NCBI RefSeq assembly: GCF_038095995.1
Contig: NZ_CP146005.1
Span: 1 to 64,000, forward strand
Direction: 5' to 3'
DNA: 64,000 nt
Source of the DNA: Mesomycoplasma ovipneumoniae
GTDB lineage: Bacteria; Bacillota_I; Bacilli_A; Mycoplasmatales; Metamycoplasmataceae
Shown: one piece after another, positions 41,426-52,301 of the stretch
Position numbering within the stretch: the first letter of the stretch is position 1
Layout of the letters: every line of letters starts with the position of its first letter
The notes under the pieces: model-generated
Seen by the model: only the letters and a program-made list of their open reading frames with translations
Databases searched by the model: none
What the model was told of the DNA's origin: nothing
Translations under genes and position numbers: made by a program

Positions 41426-42239
41426 CTTGAGTTTGACAGTTTAATGGCAAAATTCACTTTTTAGTGAAAATAAAAAGACGAAAATACCGTCAAATCAGTA
41501 TTTTTTGACCTAAAGTCTTAATTTTTATTATTTTAAAATTAACCTTTTGCAAAAAAAAAAAAAAATGTTTGGTGTAAAAAAAATTTCTGTTATAATTACA
41601 CTCACTAAGAATAATTAATAAATTTTGATATGAATTAAGGAGGAATTAGTTATGTTTTTTGCCATACTAAAATCAGATAGTGCGGATTATCCATTATATT
41701 TTTAAATATGATGGAATGCCTTAAATTTACCCGTTTAGAAATCTTTAAATTTAAGGCTTTTGATTATTGTTCTTTCAAAACTTCATATGTTTTTTAGGCT
41801 AAGTTTAATTAAAAACGAGTTTTCTATTTGCATTGAGTTTAAATAGCAGTTGTATTTTTTTATGATTTTTGTTATTTTACCCATAAATTGATTTTTGGCC
41901 GTCGCTTTAACTAAAAAAGGTTGTTTAAAAATTTCATAATTTTGCTTTTCAAGTTAAAATTTTAGCTTTTTTAGTTTACTTTATTTGATTAATAAGTAGA
42001 TTTTTCTTTCGTGAGTGTTAGATTTAAAATTCAGTATTTTTGCTTGAATAGTTATTTTTCCTGAGTTTGCCAGTTTGATGGCGTTCCTATTGACCAAATA
42101 TTTGAAATAGGTATGATTTTTACTTTGATTTCTTATTAAATCACTAATAAAAAAGGTAATTAACTTTTGTCAAAAAAGTTAAAAAGTGCCCAAGACGGAC
42201 ACTTTTTAAGATTATCTCATCAAATTATGAACACTCCCG
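41426..42239. mobile_element. Decayed IS1634-like element (about 0.8 kb), transposase lost
   Basis: Left end resembles the IS terminus (GAGTTTGACAGTTT, then ATTCACTTTTTAGTGAA) and the right end retains TTTGAAATAGGTATGATTTTTA and the GGACACTTTTTAAGATTA segment before ACTCCCG. No transposase frame remains. The interior (about 41550-42060) is shared with the element at 55378-55949, including an A15 tract, a TATAAT and a GGAGGAATTAGTTATG start-like stretch that opens no long frame. No clear target duplication is left. Confidence 0.65.
41551..41565 (+). repeat. A15 tract inside decayed IS
   Basis: Fifteen A residues ending 25 bp before TATAAT (41591-41596). Confidence 0.8.
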
Positions 42240-42267
42240 TTTCAAGCAAACGACTAAACATTAAAAA

Positions 42268-42939
42268 CTACGGTTTGATATTTACTTTCGGCATAAAAAA
42301 CCTTGCAATTGAATTTTTGTATTTATTATAAACTGCTTCAATTGTGTTTTTAATAACTAGAACTGATATTTTATGTAAAAAAAAGTGACTTATAACAATG
42401 ATGATGAAACCTAACCCAAATATCGCAAAGTGAATAGAGAAATAAGCAGTTTTAATAGGAAGAACTGCAATAATTATTGTTAATATCGCCAAGGAAATAA
42501 ATGAAATAAATATATAAATTATTTGCAAAATAAAGATTCTATAATGAACGTGAAATAAAAAGATTTTTTTCTCCTTCTTGAATTCAATCTCATCAGGATA
42601 ATTCCACATATCACGAATAATAATTCATCAACGAGGTTCTAACGATAATTTTTCATATTTTTCTTCAAATTGACTGTTAGTTAAATTTAACGCTTCTTTT
42701 TTATATTTCTTTATAAATCAAACATATTTTATTAAATAATATAAAAATAAAATAAGCAATGCTGAAATTACACCCCAAATAATAATTTTAGAACTTAACT
42801 TTGGATAATTAATAAGGAAATCGTTGTAACCGGCAGTGAGTGTTAAAAAAAATGTTTCTAAAAAAACAATTAAAAAGAAAAACAATTTAACTACCCAGTT
42901 TAAAAAAAGATATTTAAAAAGAAGAGTTATTGCTTTCAT
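42268..42939 (-). CDS. Membrane protein, unknown
   Basis: 223 residues when TGA at 42718 and nearby are read as Trp. Four predicted membrane helices: two near the N terminus (LNWVVKLFFFLIVFLETFFL; IIIWGVISALLILFLYYLI) and two after a charged middle (IFILQIIYIFISFISLAILT; HFAIFGLGFIIIVISHFFL). No family recognised. It starts 6 bp after the stop of the Gly-rich gene on the same strand, so the two are one operon. Confidence 0.6.
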
Positions 42940-42945
42940 GAAAAA

Positions 42946-43821
42946 TTAATACCCTCAAGCAAGTACTTCCTCAATATCAAAATCTTGAAAATTTATTATA
43001 TTTCCTGATCCTAATAATTTATTTTTATTATTTAAATTATTTATATTATCTATAATTTTTCTAATTTCTTCTTTAAGTTCATTTTCTAAAGCCGTATTGT
43101 TTGAAGTTTTAATTAATCGAAAAATAAGTTTTAAACTATCAAGCTCCTTTGTCATTTTTTGAGCAACTTCTCAATAATTATAAGATTTCGAATCTGAGTT
43201 GACTGAATAACCTAATTGCGTTCCGGCGCTAGCTGTACCAACTACACCAACTGCTAAAGCTATCCCGCCTACTAATCAACCAATAGGGCCTGTTAATAGC
43301 GCAGCACCAACAGCAAAGCCAGTCCCCGCAAAAGTTCCTGCCGCCCCAACCCCTCAGGCAACGGCATTATTGTTCTTTTCAATAGATCAAGCATTATTTA
43401 AATCAATAGCCCGTTGAATTCGATCAATTCAATCTTCGACGGTAAGCCTTTGGTATTCACTAAACAAACTTCTTCTCGCTCTTCTACGAGAATTAGTTTT
43501 TTTCAATTCTTGAAATTTTTTATAAATTTCGCTTGTAGATCTAAGTTTTTGGAAAGTTTTATTTTTTTGATCTTGATTATTAAAAACTCTTCCTCTAAAA
43601 ATATAGTTAAATTGTTTATAAGTAAACGAGTCAAGTGAATCTAGTAAATTCCCAAACTCTGTTATTAACAAGTTTTTTGTGTGTTCGTCTTGAATTTTGT
43701 CTAAAATATTAGATTCAAATTTAGAGATTAAATTTTTGAGTTTGACATCAGTATTTTCATAAGGTTGTGCAACAACAACATTACCCAAACTCAAAAGATT
43801 GATTAGTTCTAGATTTTTCAT
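42946..43821 (-). CDS. Glycine-rich hydrophobic-hairpin protein, unknown
   Basis: 291 residues with Trp-coding TGA codons. The N-terminal half is charged and helical, with a basic patch NSRRRARRSLFSE near residue 130. Residues ~165-215 form a Gly/Ala-rich hydrophobic hairpin (GVGAAGTFAGTGFAVGAALL, then GPIGWLVGGIALAVGVVG) like glycine-zipper membrane-inserting segments. The tail is a charged helix. ATG chosen at 43821 for its GGAGG SD. It is divergent from the nucleotidyltransferase gene. Could be a pore-forming or effector protein; no family match. Confidence 0.6.
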
Positions 43822-43901
43822 TTTTATTGCCTCCGCGTTGTTATAATTATGTTTAAAATTATACAATAATAATTTTAAGTTTTTTTTCTTTTTTTAGGAC
43901 A

Positions 43902-43936
43902 AATTCAAGTAAAAAAACTAAACATTTACTTGAGTT
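43902..43936 (+). promoter_or_regulatory. Inverted repeat just upstream of nucleotidyltransferase SD
   Basis: AATTCAAGTAAA and TTTACTTGAGTT, 11 of 12 pairing, 11-base loop, ending 4 bases before GGAGG (43941). Possible operator or 5'-UTR hairpin that hides or frames the ribosome binding site. Confidence 0.4.
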
Positions 43937-43952
43937 TTTGGGAGGCATAAAA

Positions 43953-45035
43953 ATGATAATTAATTTAGATAATGTTGATATAGCGCAAAATAAAGACGAG
44001 AATTTAATAAAGGTTGTGCAAGGAAGTTTTGTCCTGAATTCTTATGGGATATTAGAAAGAAAGCCTAGTGATTTAGATTTAATAATTTTTTCTAAAAAGA
44101 TTAAAAGTTTAAGGTTTCTAAATCAAAAACTAATGATTGAACTCAATAAAAACAAAAATTTAGATGTAAAATTAAGCACACCTTTTTTTAAAAAACTTGA
44201 ATTTAAAAATTTAGATTTAACTATCGAGATAATTTTGGCAAAGTTTTTAAAACCTAATATTTACAAAAAAATTAAAAAAAATCTTTATTTTGTAAAACCT
44301 GAATATGCTATTTTGGTTAAAATATTTCAAATTTCAGCAGTTTTATCCAATCATTTTTTAGGATCAGACAAACTAAATTTCCAAAAAATCATTATAACTT
44401 TACAAGATCTAAAAATTATTTTGAAAAATAAGTTGCTATTTCATAAAACAAGAGCATTTATTAGGAAAAATTTACTAAGCATTATTATTAATAATTTTAT
44501 TTTTGATTTTTTTCTAAGAGACAATATAGAATTAATTTGATTTCCTAAAAACGCATATAAATTTGAATTGATAAATTCTATTGAAGGTAATAAGTTTTTG
44601 TCAAAAAAAATTAAATCACTTTTCCATTTAAATAAGAATTCAAGAAACTTATTTAATAATTTGATGGTTATAAATGACTATTTTTTGAAGAACAAATATA
44701 ATATCATAAGTAAAATTAACTCGCTAAACAGGTCTAAAAATGTATTATCTTCAAATGAAATCTGCTTGGAAAACGTAAATTTTTTCTTTGATAATTTCAA
44801 AATGATAAATAAACAGAACATAATTTTTAATTCAAAAATTTCACCAAATTGAGACACCGAAATTATAGAAATTAATAAGTCATTCCCCTTTATAAAAGTT
44901 TTAAAGGCTGTATCGTTAAAATATAAAATTAACGAAAATTTAAATAAAAACCAAATTTTAATCTATTCTAATAACAATCAAGAGTTTTTGCTTAACACTT
45001 TATATAAAATAGTTGTGCTTTTAGTCTTTATTTAA
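43953..45035 (+). CDS. Nucleotidyltransferase-fold protein, AbiEii-like
   Basis: 360 residues. The N terminus has the minimal polymerase-beta pattern: GS at 24-25 (VVQGSFVLNSYG), then KPSDLDLII with metal ligands D40 and D42, and a third acid E92 in LDLTIEIIL. This matches AbiEii/MNT-type nucleotidyltransferases, many of which are toxins in phage-defence or toxin-antitoxin pairs. The C-terminal ~200 residues are Asn/Lys/Ile-rich with no known motif. SD GGAGG at 43941. TGA Trp codons at 44538 and 44850. No HEPN or AbiEi partner is recognised nearby, so the role is open. Confidence 0.6.
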
Positions 45036-45297
45036 TTAAAAACTTTTGACCTAATAAGTGTTGAAGCATTTATTTTGCAAAGCATCTCATTAATAGTTGA
45101 TTCTATTAATGAGATTATAACATTCTTTTATTGACTATATAATAATCTAGGAATTCAGGTTATTCGTTATGTAAAGACTCACGTTCCCACACAACCTAAA
45201 TTAATTTTTCAAATCTTTTAAATGGACATTTTTGGAAAATAAACAAATATTTGTCACAAAACATAACAAATGACAGACCCATTAGCAATTTGAATAA
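45036..45297. other. Convergent intergenic region
   Basis: No gene seen. Holds the perfect 13-bp hairpin described separately and a TATAAT at about 45138 with no matching frame behind it. Confidence 0.4.
45084..45115. terminator. 13-bp perfect hairpin between convergent genes
   Basis: ATCTCATTAATAG and CTATTAATGAGAT around TTGATT. It could terminate both flanking genes, although T-runs are short. Confidence 0.45.
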
Positions 45298-46086
45298 TTA
45301 TTTTTTATTTATTTTTAAATAAATTCCAAACAAAGACTTATTAAAAGTTTTTGTGATTAATTCAATATGGTTGACAAAGGAATTTGAAATCAATCTATAA
45401 ATTTTCGATAAATTTCTATTGTTGTAAAAAATAAAAAAGTAAAAAGAAAAAAACAACAAAATAGTAATAGAAAAAATAATAACTAAAATGATTGTCAATA
45501 AATTAATATAATTTTTATCGACTTTTATAAGCGCACCTGTATCTCGGGTAAAATCTATAGCAAAATTCTTATTACCAAAAACAAGAGTTAAGAAAATTTC
45601 GTGTAAAATAAATGTTAAAATTGAAAAACTAAAGCAAAAAGTTGCAAATCATAACTCAAATTTACTTATTTTATAAATAATTTTAGATAAAAATTGTTTC
45701 AATTCGGGGTTTATTTCCTTCCCCTGCAAGTAAGAAGCATTGTTAATTTTATTAGTTTTCTTAAAATATCAACGAGAATTTGCAAATAATCACAAACCAA
45801 CTTCAACTATATAGTCTTGATACTCCGTGTTAAGTCGTTGTTTTTTATATAAAGAAAACAAGCTAAAAAAATTTCTGAAGATAATAATTGTTAGCGAAAT
45901 AAAAATCAAATAGGAACCTAGTCTTACGAGAAATAATCCACCGTTGGTATTTATAAATTCAATTTTACTAAATGAAATTATAAATATAATTACTATTGTT
46001 AGATAAAAAATAAAAGGTAAGACAATAATATGAAGAAATTTTCTATTAAACAATTCCAAATAGCGCATGTAGAATTTTTGGATCAT
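45298..46086 (-). CDS. Membrane protein, unknown
   Basis: 262 residues with TGA Trp codons at 45790 and others. Four predicted helices: two N-terminal (ILPFI-type HIIVLPFIFYLTIVIIFIIS; FLVRLGSYLIFISLTIIIFR), one central (ELWFATFCFSILTFILHEIF) and one C-terminal (LLTIILVIIFSITILLFFSF). No family recognised. Topology resembles the membrane protein at 42268 without clear sequence similarity. It is the right-hand gene of the accessory island. Confidence 0.6.
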
Positions 46087-46387
46087 GTTAATTTAATTAA
46101 TATCCATTATTTTTATAATTTAACATTATTGTATCTTATAATATTAAGTACAAGTTAAAAAACAATAAAAAATTTTACCATCATATAAATTAGAAGAAAA
46201 AATTTATAAAACCGATAGAATCAAAGCCATAGATAAAAAAGTAATTGTTTGAATTTTTCTATTAATTTAGCTAAAAATTTAATAGGTTAGGATATTAATT
46301 TTCCTGTAAATATAAACATTTTTTATTTAGCATTTAGTTTTTATTTATAACTTTTTAGGGTATAATTTAATTAGATTGTGGAAAAAA
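46087..46387. other. Intergenic region with possible coding relic
   Basis: About 300 bp, very AT-rich. 46187-46270 reads as 28 codons of coding-like sequence (LEEKIYKTDRIKAIDKKVIV) with no start, possibly a gene remnant. TATAAT at 46361-46366 serves tRNA-Trp. Confidence 0.35.
46361..46366 (+). promoter_or_regulatory. -10 box of tRNA-Trp and tpx
   Basis: TATAAT 22 bp before the tRNA. No terminator separates the tRNA from tpx. Confidence 0.5.
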
Positions 46388-46461
46388 GGGGGTTTAGTAT
46401 AATGGCAGTACCATGGACTCCAAACCCATCAGTGAAGGTTCGAATCCTTTAACCCCCGCCA
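46388..46461 (+). tRNA. tRNA-Trp (anticodon CCA)
   Basis: 74 nt with encoded CCA. Acceptor GGGGGTT / AACCCCC, discriminator G, T arm AGGTTCGAATCCTT, anticodon loop CTCCAAA. The anticodon stem ATGGA / CCCAT has one A-C mismatch next to the loop. This species reads UGG only, so a separate tRNA with anticodon TCA is needed for the many UGA Trp codons and must lie elsewhere. Confidence 0.88.
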
Positions 46462-46494
46462 AAAAATTATTTTTAAAATACGAAAGGTGACAAG

Positions 46495-46986
46495 ATGCAA
46501 ACAAAATTCAAGAACAAAGCATATAATTTAGTTTCATCGTTAATACAACCAGGAGAAAAACTAGAATTTACCGTTAGTGATATAAATTTTGATGTTGTTG
46601 ACTTTAAAAATTTTGGAAAAACAACGCTAATCTCAATTTTTCCGTCAATTAACACCAAAATTTGTGATGAACAAACAACATCCATCCGTGATTTATCAAG
46701 GAAATATTCACAATTTAGATTTATTTCAGTTTCACTAGATCTTCCTTCTGCGATTGCTCAGTGAAAAAATGCAAATTTATCCGAAAATATGGAGATATAT
46801 TCTGACTATCGTTTGCGTAGTTTTGGATTAGCTACTGGATTTTTAATTGATGATGTATTTTTATTAAATCGTGGTTATATTATTGTTGACTCTGAAGGAA
46901 AAGTTTTAGTTGTTGAACCTAATTCTGATGTTCACGATCAAATTAATTTTGAACAATTAGAAAAACATCTTCAAAGCCTTTCATAA
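46495..46986 (+). CDS. tpx: Thiol peroxidase (atypical, one cysteine)
   Basis: 163 residues, peroxiredoxin fold. Peroxidatic Cys57 sits in FPSINTKICDEQTTS, matching the Tpx motif. The resolving cysteine of E. coli Tpx (Cys95) is absent and C57 is the only cysteine in the protein, so it must be reduced by an external thiol such as thioredoxin. SD AAAGGTG. TGA Trp at 46762. It detoxifies hydroperoxides. Confidence 0.88.
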
Positions 46987-47085
46987 TTTTCTTAAAAACT
47001 TAAAAATTAATTTTTATTTACATATCCAAGAAATGCACATTTATTTGTGTATTTTTTATTTATTTTTTAAAAATAAAAAAAGTGG

Positions 47086-47091
47086 TATAAT
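47086..47091 (+). promoter_or_regulatory. -10 box of lgt
   Basis: TATAAT 30 bp before the lgt ATG. Confidence 0.45.
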
Positions 47092-47120
47092 TTATAAGAC
47101 AAAATAAAATAGGAATAACA

Positions 47121-48101
47121 ATGAATAACCTTACAAAAATTCCCGCTGACCTAATAAATGAACGCCCTTTTAAAGAAGGTGAGGCTTTTTGGTTAATTCA
47201 GGATTGAATTCCAATTTATGCCCTCACAGTCGTTCTGGGTATGGTTGCGTCAATTATCACAATTTATTTTTTTTGAAAACGCGAAGGTTACAAATTTGAT
47301 CATTTAGCCGCGCTGATTTTTATCACAATTCCTATTTCTATTGTTGGAGCACGTTTTGGATATATTCTTGAGCGTTTAGTGGTAGGTGATTTAACATCAT
47401 TACAACAGTGATGAAATATTCGCCAAGGCGGACTTTCAATTCAATGAGGTGTTATTTTTCCAACTGTTGCAAATTTAATTTATGCTTATCGAAAACGGGC
47501 TAGTTTTGATTGACGAAAAGGCTTTTCCTTTATCTTGCCGGCGGTTTTAATTGGCCAATTTTTAGGAAGATGAGGAAATTTTACAAATCACGAAGTCTAT
47601 GGATTTCTTGATCCTGAAGGTAAAACCGTAAATTGATTAGGTGATTTTATTCGAAAAAACATGTTTATTGCCGATAAACATGCGCCAAATGGTCAACTCC
47701 GTGTTCCATTATTTTTCTATGAATCACTAACTTCGCTATTTGGTTACTTGGTAATTGTATGAGTATTAAATCTTTTTTCATGACTCAAACCAGGTTCAAC
47801 AGGGGCGCTATACATTTTATATTACGGAATTGTTCGGGCTTCTATGGAATTTTTACGGCAAGAATCATATGTTTATTATTTTGTAATTGCAATTTTAATG
47901 ATAATTCTGGGAATTTTGTTGTTCATCCGCTTTCAATTTTTCACAAATTACTATGTAAAAATTGAAAACAAAAAGTTAAAATTAGCATTTTCTGAAAGAT
48001 ACACAAAAGAAAACAGACGCTATATTGGTTTGCCTTGAATTAGATGAAATCGCAACCTTTCTGAGCCAACAAAATCAGAACCAAAAATCTTAGAGGCTTA
48101 G
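47121..48101 (+). CDS. lgt: Prolipoprotein diacylglyceryl transferase
   Basis: Membrane enzyme adding diacylglycerol to the lipobox cysteine of lipoproteins, including the BMP lipoprotein in this window. 326 residues with many TGA Trp codons. The Lgt signature GRWGNFTNHEVYG is near residue 150; RQGGLSIQWGVI and LFFYESLTSLFGY are typical. About seven membrane helices and a basic C-terminal tail. trxB follows, a common lgt-trxB arrangement in Firmicutes. Confidence 0.93.
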
Positions 48102-48163
48102 GCAAAATTGAAATTTTACAACGAAAAACATTAGTTTTTAATGTTTTTTATAATTTAATATTA

Positions 48164-48169
48164 TATAAT
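48164..48169 (+). promoter_or_regulatory. -10 box of trxB
   Basis: TATAAT 41 bp before the ATG; SD TAAGGGG at 48197-48203. Confidence 0.4.
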
Positions 48170-48210
48170 TATTTATAATCATTAAAATTTTATTCTTAAG
48201 GGGTTTAGTC

Positions 48211-49128
48211 ATGGAAAATTATGATGTAATAATAATTGGAGCAGGTCCAGCTGGTCTAACAACCGCTCTTTATGCTTCTCGTGGTAATTTAAAAGTTCTA
48301 ATTTTGGAAAAAGGAGCCCCAGGTGGGAAACTTGTTTCACAATCTAAAATTGAAAATTGACCTGGAGATGAGTTTATTGATGGTGCATCTTTAGCGCTAA
48401 GAATGTATAAACACTCACTAAAATTCGGAACAAAACACCGTTATTGCGATGTTGATTATATTGAGTCTAACTCACCTTTTGACCATAAAGTTGTTTGCAA
48501 AAACGGCAAAACTTTCACAGCAAAATCCGTTGTTGTAGCCTCCGGAATGGTTGAAAGAAAACCGTTAGATATTAAAAATTACCTTGATTTTGAAGGTAAA
48601 GGAGTTTCTTATTGCGTTGTTTGCGATGGTCCTTTTTATGCCAACCAACCTTCAATTGTTATTGGAGGAGGAAATTCTGCTGTTGAGGAATCAAGTTTTT
48701 TAGCTTCAATAGCTTCAAAAGTTTATGTTCTAGTTCGTGATGACAAATTTATCGCCGAGCCACTTTTGATTGAAGAGCTCAAAAAAAACAAAAATGTTGA
48801 AATTTTATTTAATGCTAAAGTTTTAGAACTCCGTGGAGACGGCGCACTTGAATCAGCAATTATTGATCATAATGGTGAGCAAAAAACACTTGAAATTAAG
48901 TCGCTTTTCCCATACATTGGTTTTTTACCAGCTACTAGCTTTTTACAAAAAAACCACAAAGAAATTCTTGATAAATTTAATTTTATTTCAGTTGACAAAT
49001 ACGGACAGTCAAAAATTCCTGGCGTTTATGCTGTTGGTGATGTTGTTACAAAAGAAATTAGACAAATTGTTACTGCCGCAAATGATGGTGCAATTGTTGG
49101 TAAAATTTTAACTAATCGAATTAAGTAA
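48211..49128 (+). CDS. trxB: Thioredoxin reductase
   Basis: NADPH- and FAD-dependent flavoprotein that recycles thioredoxin. 305 residues. FAD motif IIGAGPAGLTTALYASR, redox-active cysteines C135 and C138 in SYCVVCDGPF, NADPH motif VIGGGNSAVEE and the closing GVYAVGDV are all present. One TGA Trp at 48358. The second adhesin pair begins 17 bp after its stop. Confidence 0.95.
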
Positions 49129-49145
49129 AAAAAGGTTCCTATATA

Positions 49146-52100
49146 GTGAAAATAGTTAAGAAATTTTCCAAAACAAAATTTTTAACAAGAAAATCAAAAA
49201 TTTTACTAGGCCTTACTTTATCCGCATCATTTCTTGGTGTTTTAGGAATTTCAGTCGGTATTTCTTATGGTTTTGGCTTAATTAAAAAAAATTCTTATCA
49301 AACAACTGTTGAGGATTTAAATAGAACAATAACTAAAATTAATGCTCTTAGTTTTAATGCTCAAAAAGTTTCTCCTTTTTCAACTTATGCCTCACTAAAA
49401 GATGAATGAAAAAAAATTCAAAACTCACCAAACCAAGGTGATTTTTTCGATCTTTTTAGTGTTGAAAATAAAAGATTACAACCATATAAGTTGCCAAACG
49501 GAATTTGACTTGAGTTTGTAGATGTCAAACCAGATGATGCAAACCAACAATTTAATGTTGAATTTTTACTCAAAACTCATAATCACTCAAGAATTATAAA
49601 ATCTGATATAAGAACTGACAAAATTTCTATAAGTCCTAATTCAACTTTTTTTCTGGAAAATTTTTACCAAGCACTCCAAATAAATCTTCAAAATATTAGA
49701 CCATTTTCTAGAAGTGAGCAAAATAAAGTCTCTCCTAACATTTGGCTTGCAAGCGACTTTTTAGCAGAGGCAAATTCTGAGCAAAGTGCAGAAAGTTTTA
49801 TTAAAAAGGTTCATGATTTTTTTGACTTTGACTTTCAGTCAATCTTAACTAACAAAAACTTTGCTATTAAACACAAAAATAAGTTAATTTTTCCTTATAA
49901 AATAGAAATTATAAAAAACAATAAAAACACTTGAGTTCAACCTTCGCAATTAAACTCAGATTTTTTAGAAATACAAGGTAAAATTAGCTTCACAGAGGAA
50001 GCCAAAGAAGTATTCCCCAAAAATTTTAATACAAATATCACTAAAAATTTCACTTTTTTACTCTTTGATTCAGCTAAAAATAAGTCTGCTTTTATTGATC
50101 CTAAAGTTTTTATTCAAATTCCAAAACTAACAGATCTAAAAGTCGATCAATTTTCACAGCAAAATCAAGACAACAAAGTTGATATTTCACAAAAATCAAT
50201 ATCGTGAGTTTATAACTTTCTTAAATATAACGAAACAACAAAAGCATTAAAAACATCTGAAGAAGCAAAAATAGCACTTAATTCATTTATTAATTCAGAT
50301 TTACAACTTGATTTTACCGATTATGATGATTTAGATCCAAAAATCAAGCAAAAATTTGGCTTTAACATTATAGTTGAAAAAATTCAACTTGATTCAGACG
50401 AGCAGTCATCGCTAGTTCGTATACCGTTTGAAATTTTTTATCCCCTTAATGATGATGGTTCGGAAAAATTAACTAAATCTTCAGAACTTGTTTTAAGAAA
50501 TTTCAAAAATTCTGAATCCCAAAATGTTTCTACATTTGACCCTAAAAATTTTAGCCAAATTCCAGTTGTTAATTTAGATTATCTTATTGATAAAAATAAA
50601 AAAGATGAAACCTTTTCATCTTTTGATTATGTTTCAAAAGCTGAAATTCAAAAATTAATTGACTCAAATGCACATGAAGAAATTTATAATATTTTAATAA
50701 ATTCTTCAAAATTTAATCTTAACTTTCCTGAAACTCAAATTTTAAATTCTTGAACTTTTAAGTACGATTTTCCAACTATTTCTGAGTTTTCTAAAAGAAC
50801 ACTAACTCCACAAATACTAGAAAATAGCACAAATACTCGTGCTTTTTTTGAAAATAATCAAGAATTTATATATTTTGTAAAAAATATTTTTACCTTGCCT
50901 AAAGAAGAAGCTCAAAAATATCTTAGAATTCTTTTTAATTCTCTTGCGGAAATAAAATCTGATACTTTGGATGACCAACAGAAAACTTCCGGAGCTCAAA
51001 GTCTTGATTCAACCCCAAAAAATGAAACTGTCGCCGCACAAGCGACCCAATTTCAGCAAACAGAAGCTGGAAATACTGAAAACAACACAGATTCTCAAGG
51101 TTCTCAAGCTTCTCAGCCAGCCGAAAATCAAGAAAACCAACAACAAAACTCAGAAAGTCAAACTCCTAATACTAATTTAGCCCCAAAAATTCAAACTATT
51201 AATGAAAAAATTGTTTCAAATCTTCAAAATCAATATTTAATTACGGAATTTAGCGACTTAATTACTAAAATTGAAGCTTTAAACCAAAAAAATGGACAGC
51301 CACAAACAGATTTAAATGCTCAAACATTTTCTGATTTATTTTTAGAAACTTATAAAAATAACAGTTTAGTTAAGCAGTTTGAAACACTTGGCGAAAATCT
51401 TTCTTATAAAATTGTTTTTTTAGCCGATCAAAACTCAGAACAAATTGATTCTGAGGGCCAAAATTCAACTCCAAACCCAGTTCAGGTTGCTGATCAGCAA
51501 ACTTCTGAAAATGATACTACTCCCCAAAAAGAGATTTTTAACTTAGGTTACTATTATATTTTCACTTCTGCTACAAATAATAAAATTGTTTTCAGAACCC
51601 CAATTAATTCATTAAAATTAGATGTTTTTACAGATCAAAATCCTCAAAGCGAAATTGAAGTCTTGTCTAATGTTGTCTTAAATTTTCCACAAAATCTTTT
51701 AAAATTAGAGCTTGATGAGTCTAATTTTGCAACTGCACTTACATTTTCTAAAACTGCTGAAGAGGTTTTACATTCTGAATTTAATAATAAAGATAAAGAT
51801 TTTAAAGAAACATTAGAAAGTATTAAAAAACTTTTTGGTTTTTCTACTTTTGTTCAAATTTATCCTTTATTAAATGGCAACGGACTTGTATATAAAAAAG
51901 ATAGCGTTTTCAAGGATAAATTTGGAAATTTGAAAATTAGATTTGCTGTAAAAAATCTAAATTCTACTGAAAAATCTCAAATTTTCATCCCAAACACTGT
52001 GAATAATGAGCAAAATAATCCTGATAATTCAGTGCAAAATCCTTCTGCCCCTCAAGATTCACAACCAGCTCCAACCCCGCCAGCACAAACTCCACCGGCT

Positions 52101-52295
52101 CCAACCGTGCCAGCACAACCAGTTCAACCGCAACCGCAACCTCAACAACCACCACAAACTCAACAACCTACAACTCAGAATTCACAACCCCAACTCAAAA
52201 ATAATCTAGACCCCTTTGTACCTGGAGAAAATGAAGCAAAATATCCGCTTATTTTTACAGTAATTAGACCAAAAAGACAGCTAAATCGAAATTAG
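49146..52295 (+). CDS. P97-like adhesin paralogue (pair 2, upstream member)
   Basis: 1049 residues from a GTG start, AAAAGG upstream. N-terminal basic segment and hydrophobic helix (ILLGLTLSASFLGVLGISVG, residues ~19-38) act as signal/anchor. Only one short linker resembles a processing site, ATQFQQTEA at F636, inside an Asn/Gln/Ser-rich region (~615-685). The C terminus is Pro/Gln-rich (~960-1020: repeats of PAP, PPA, QPQPQ). No R1 repeats. Paired with the P102-like gene 6 bp downstream. TGA Trp codons at 49407, 49504 and others. Confidence 0.72.
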
Positions 52296-52301
52296 GAAAA
52301 A

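Noticed and set aside
45084-45115. Hairpin as a mobile element end or attachment site
   Set aside because: No partner copy or direct repeats nearby; it lies between convergent genes and fits a terminator better.
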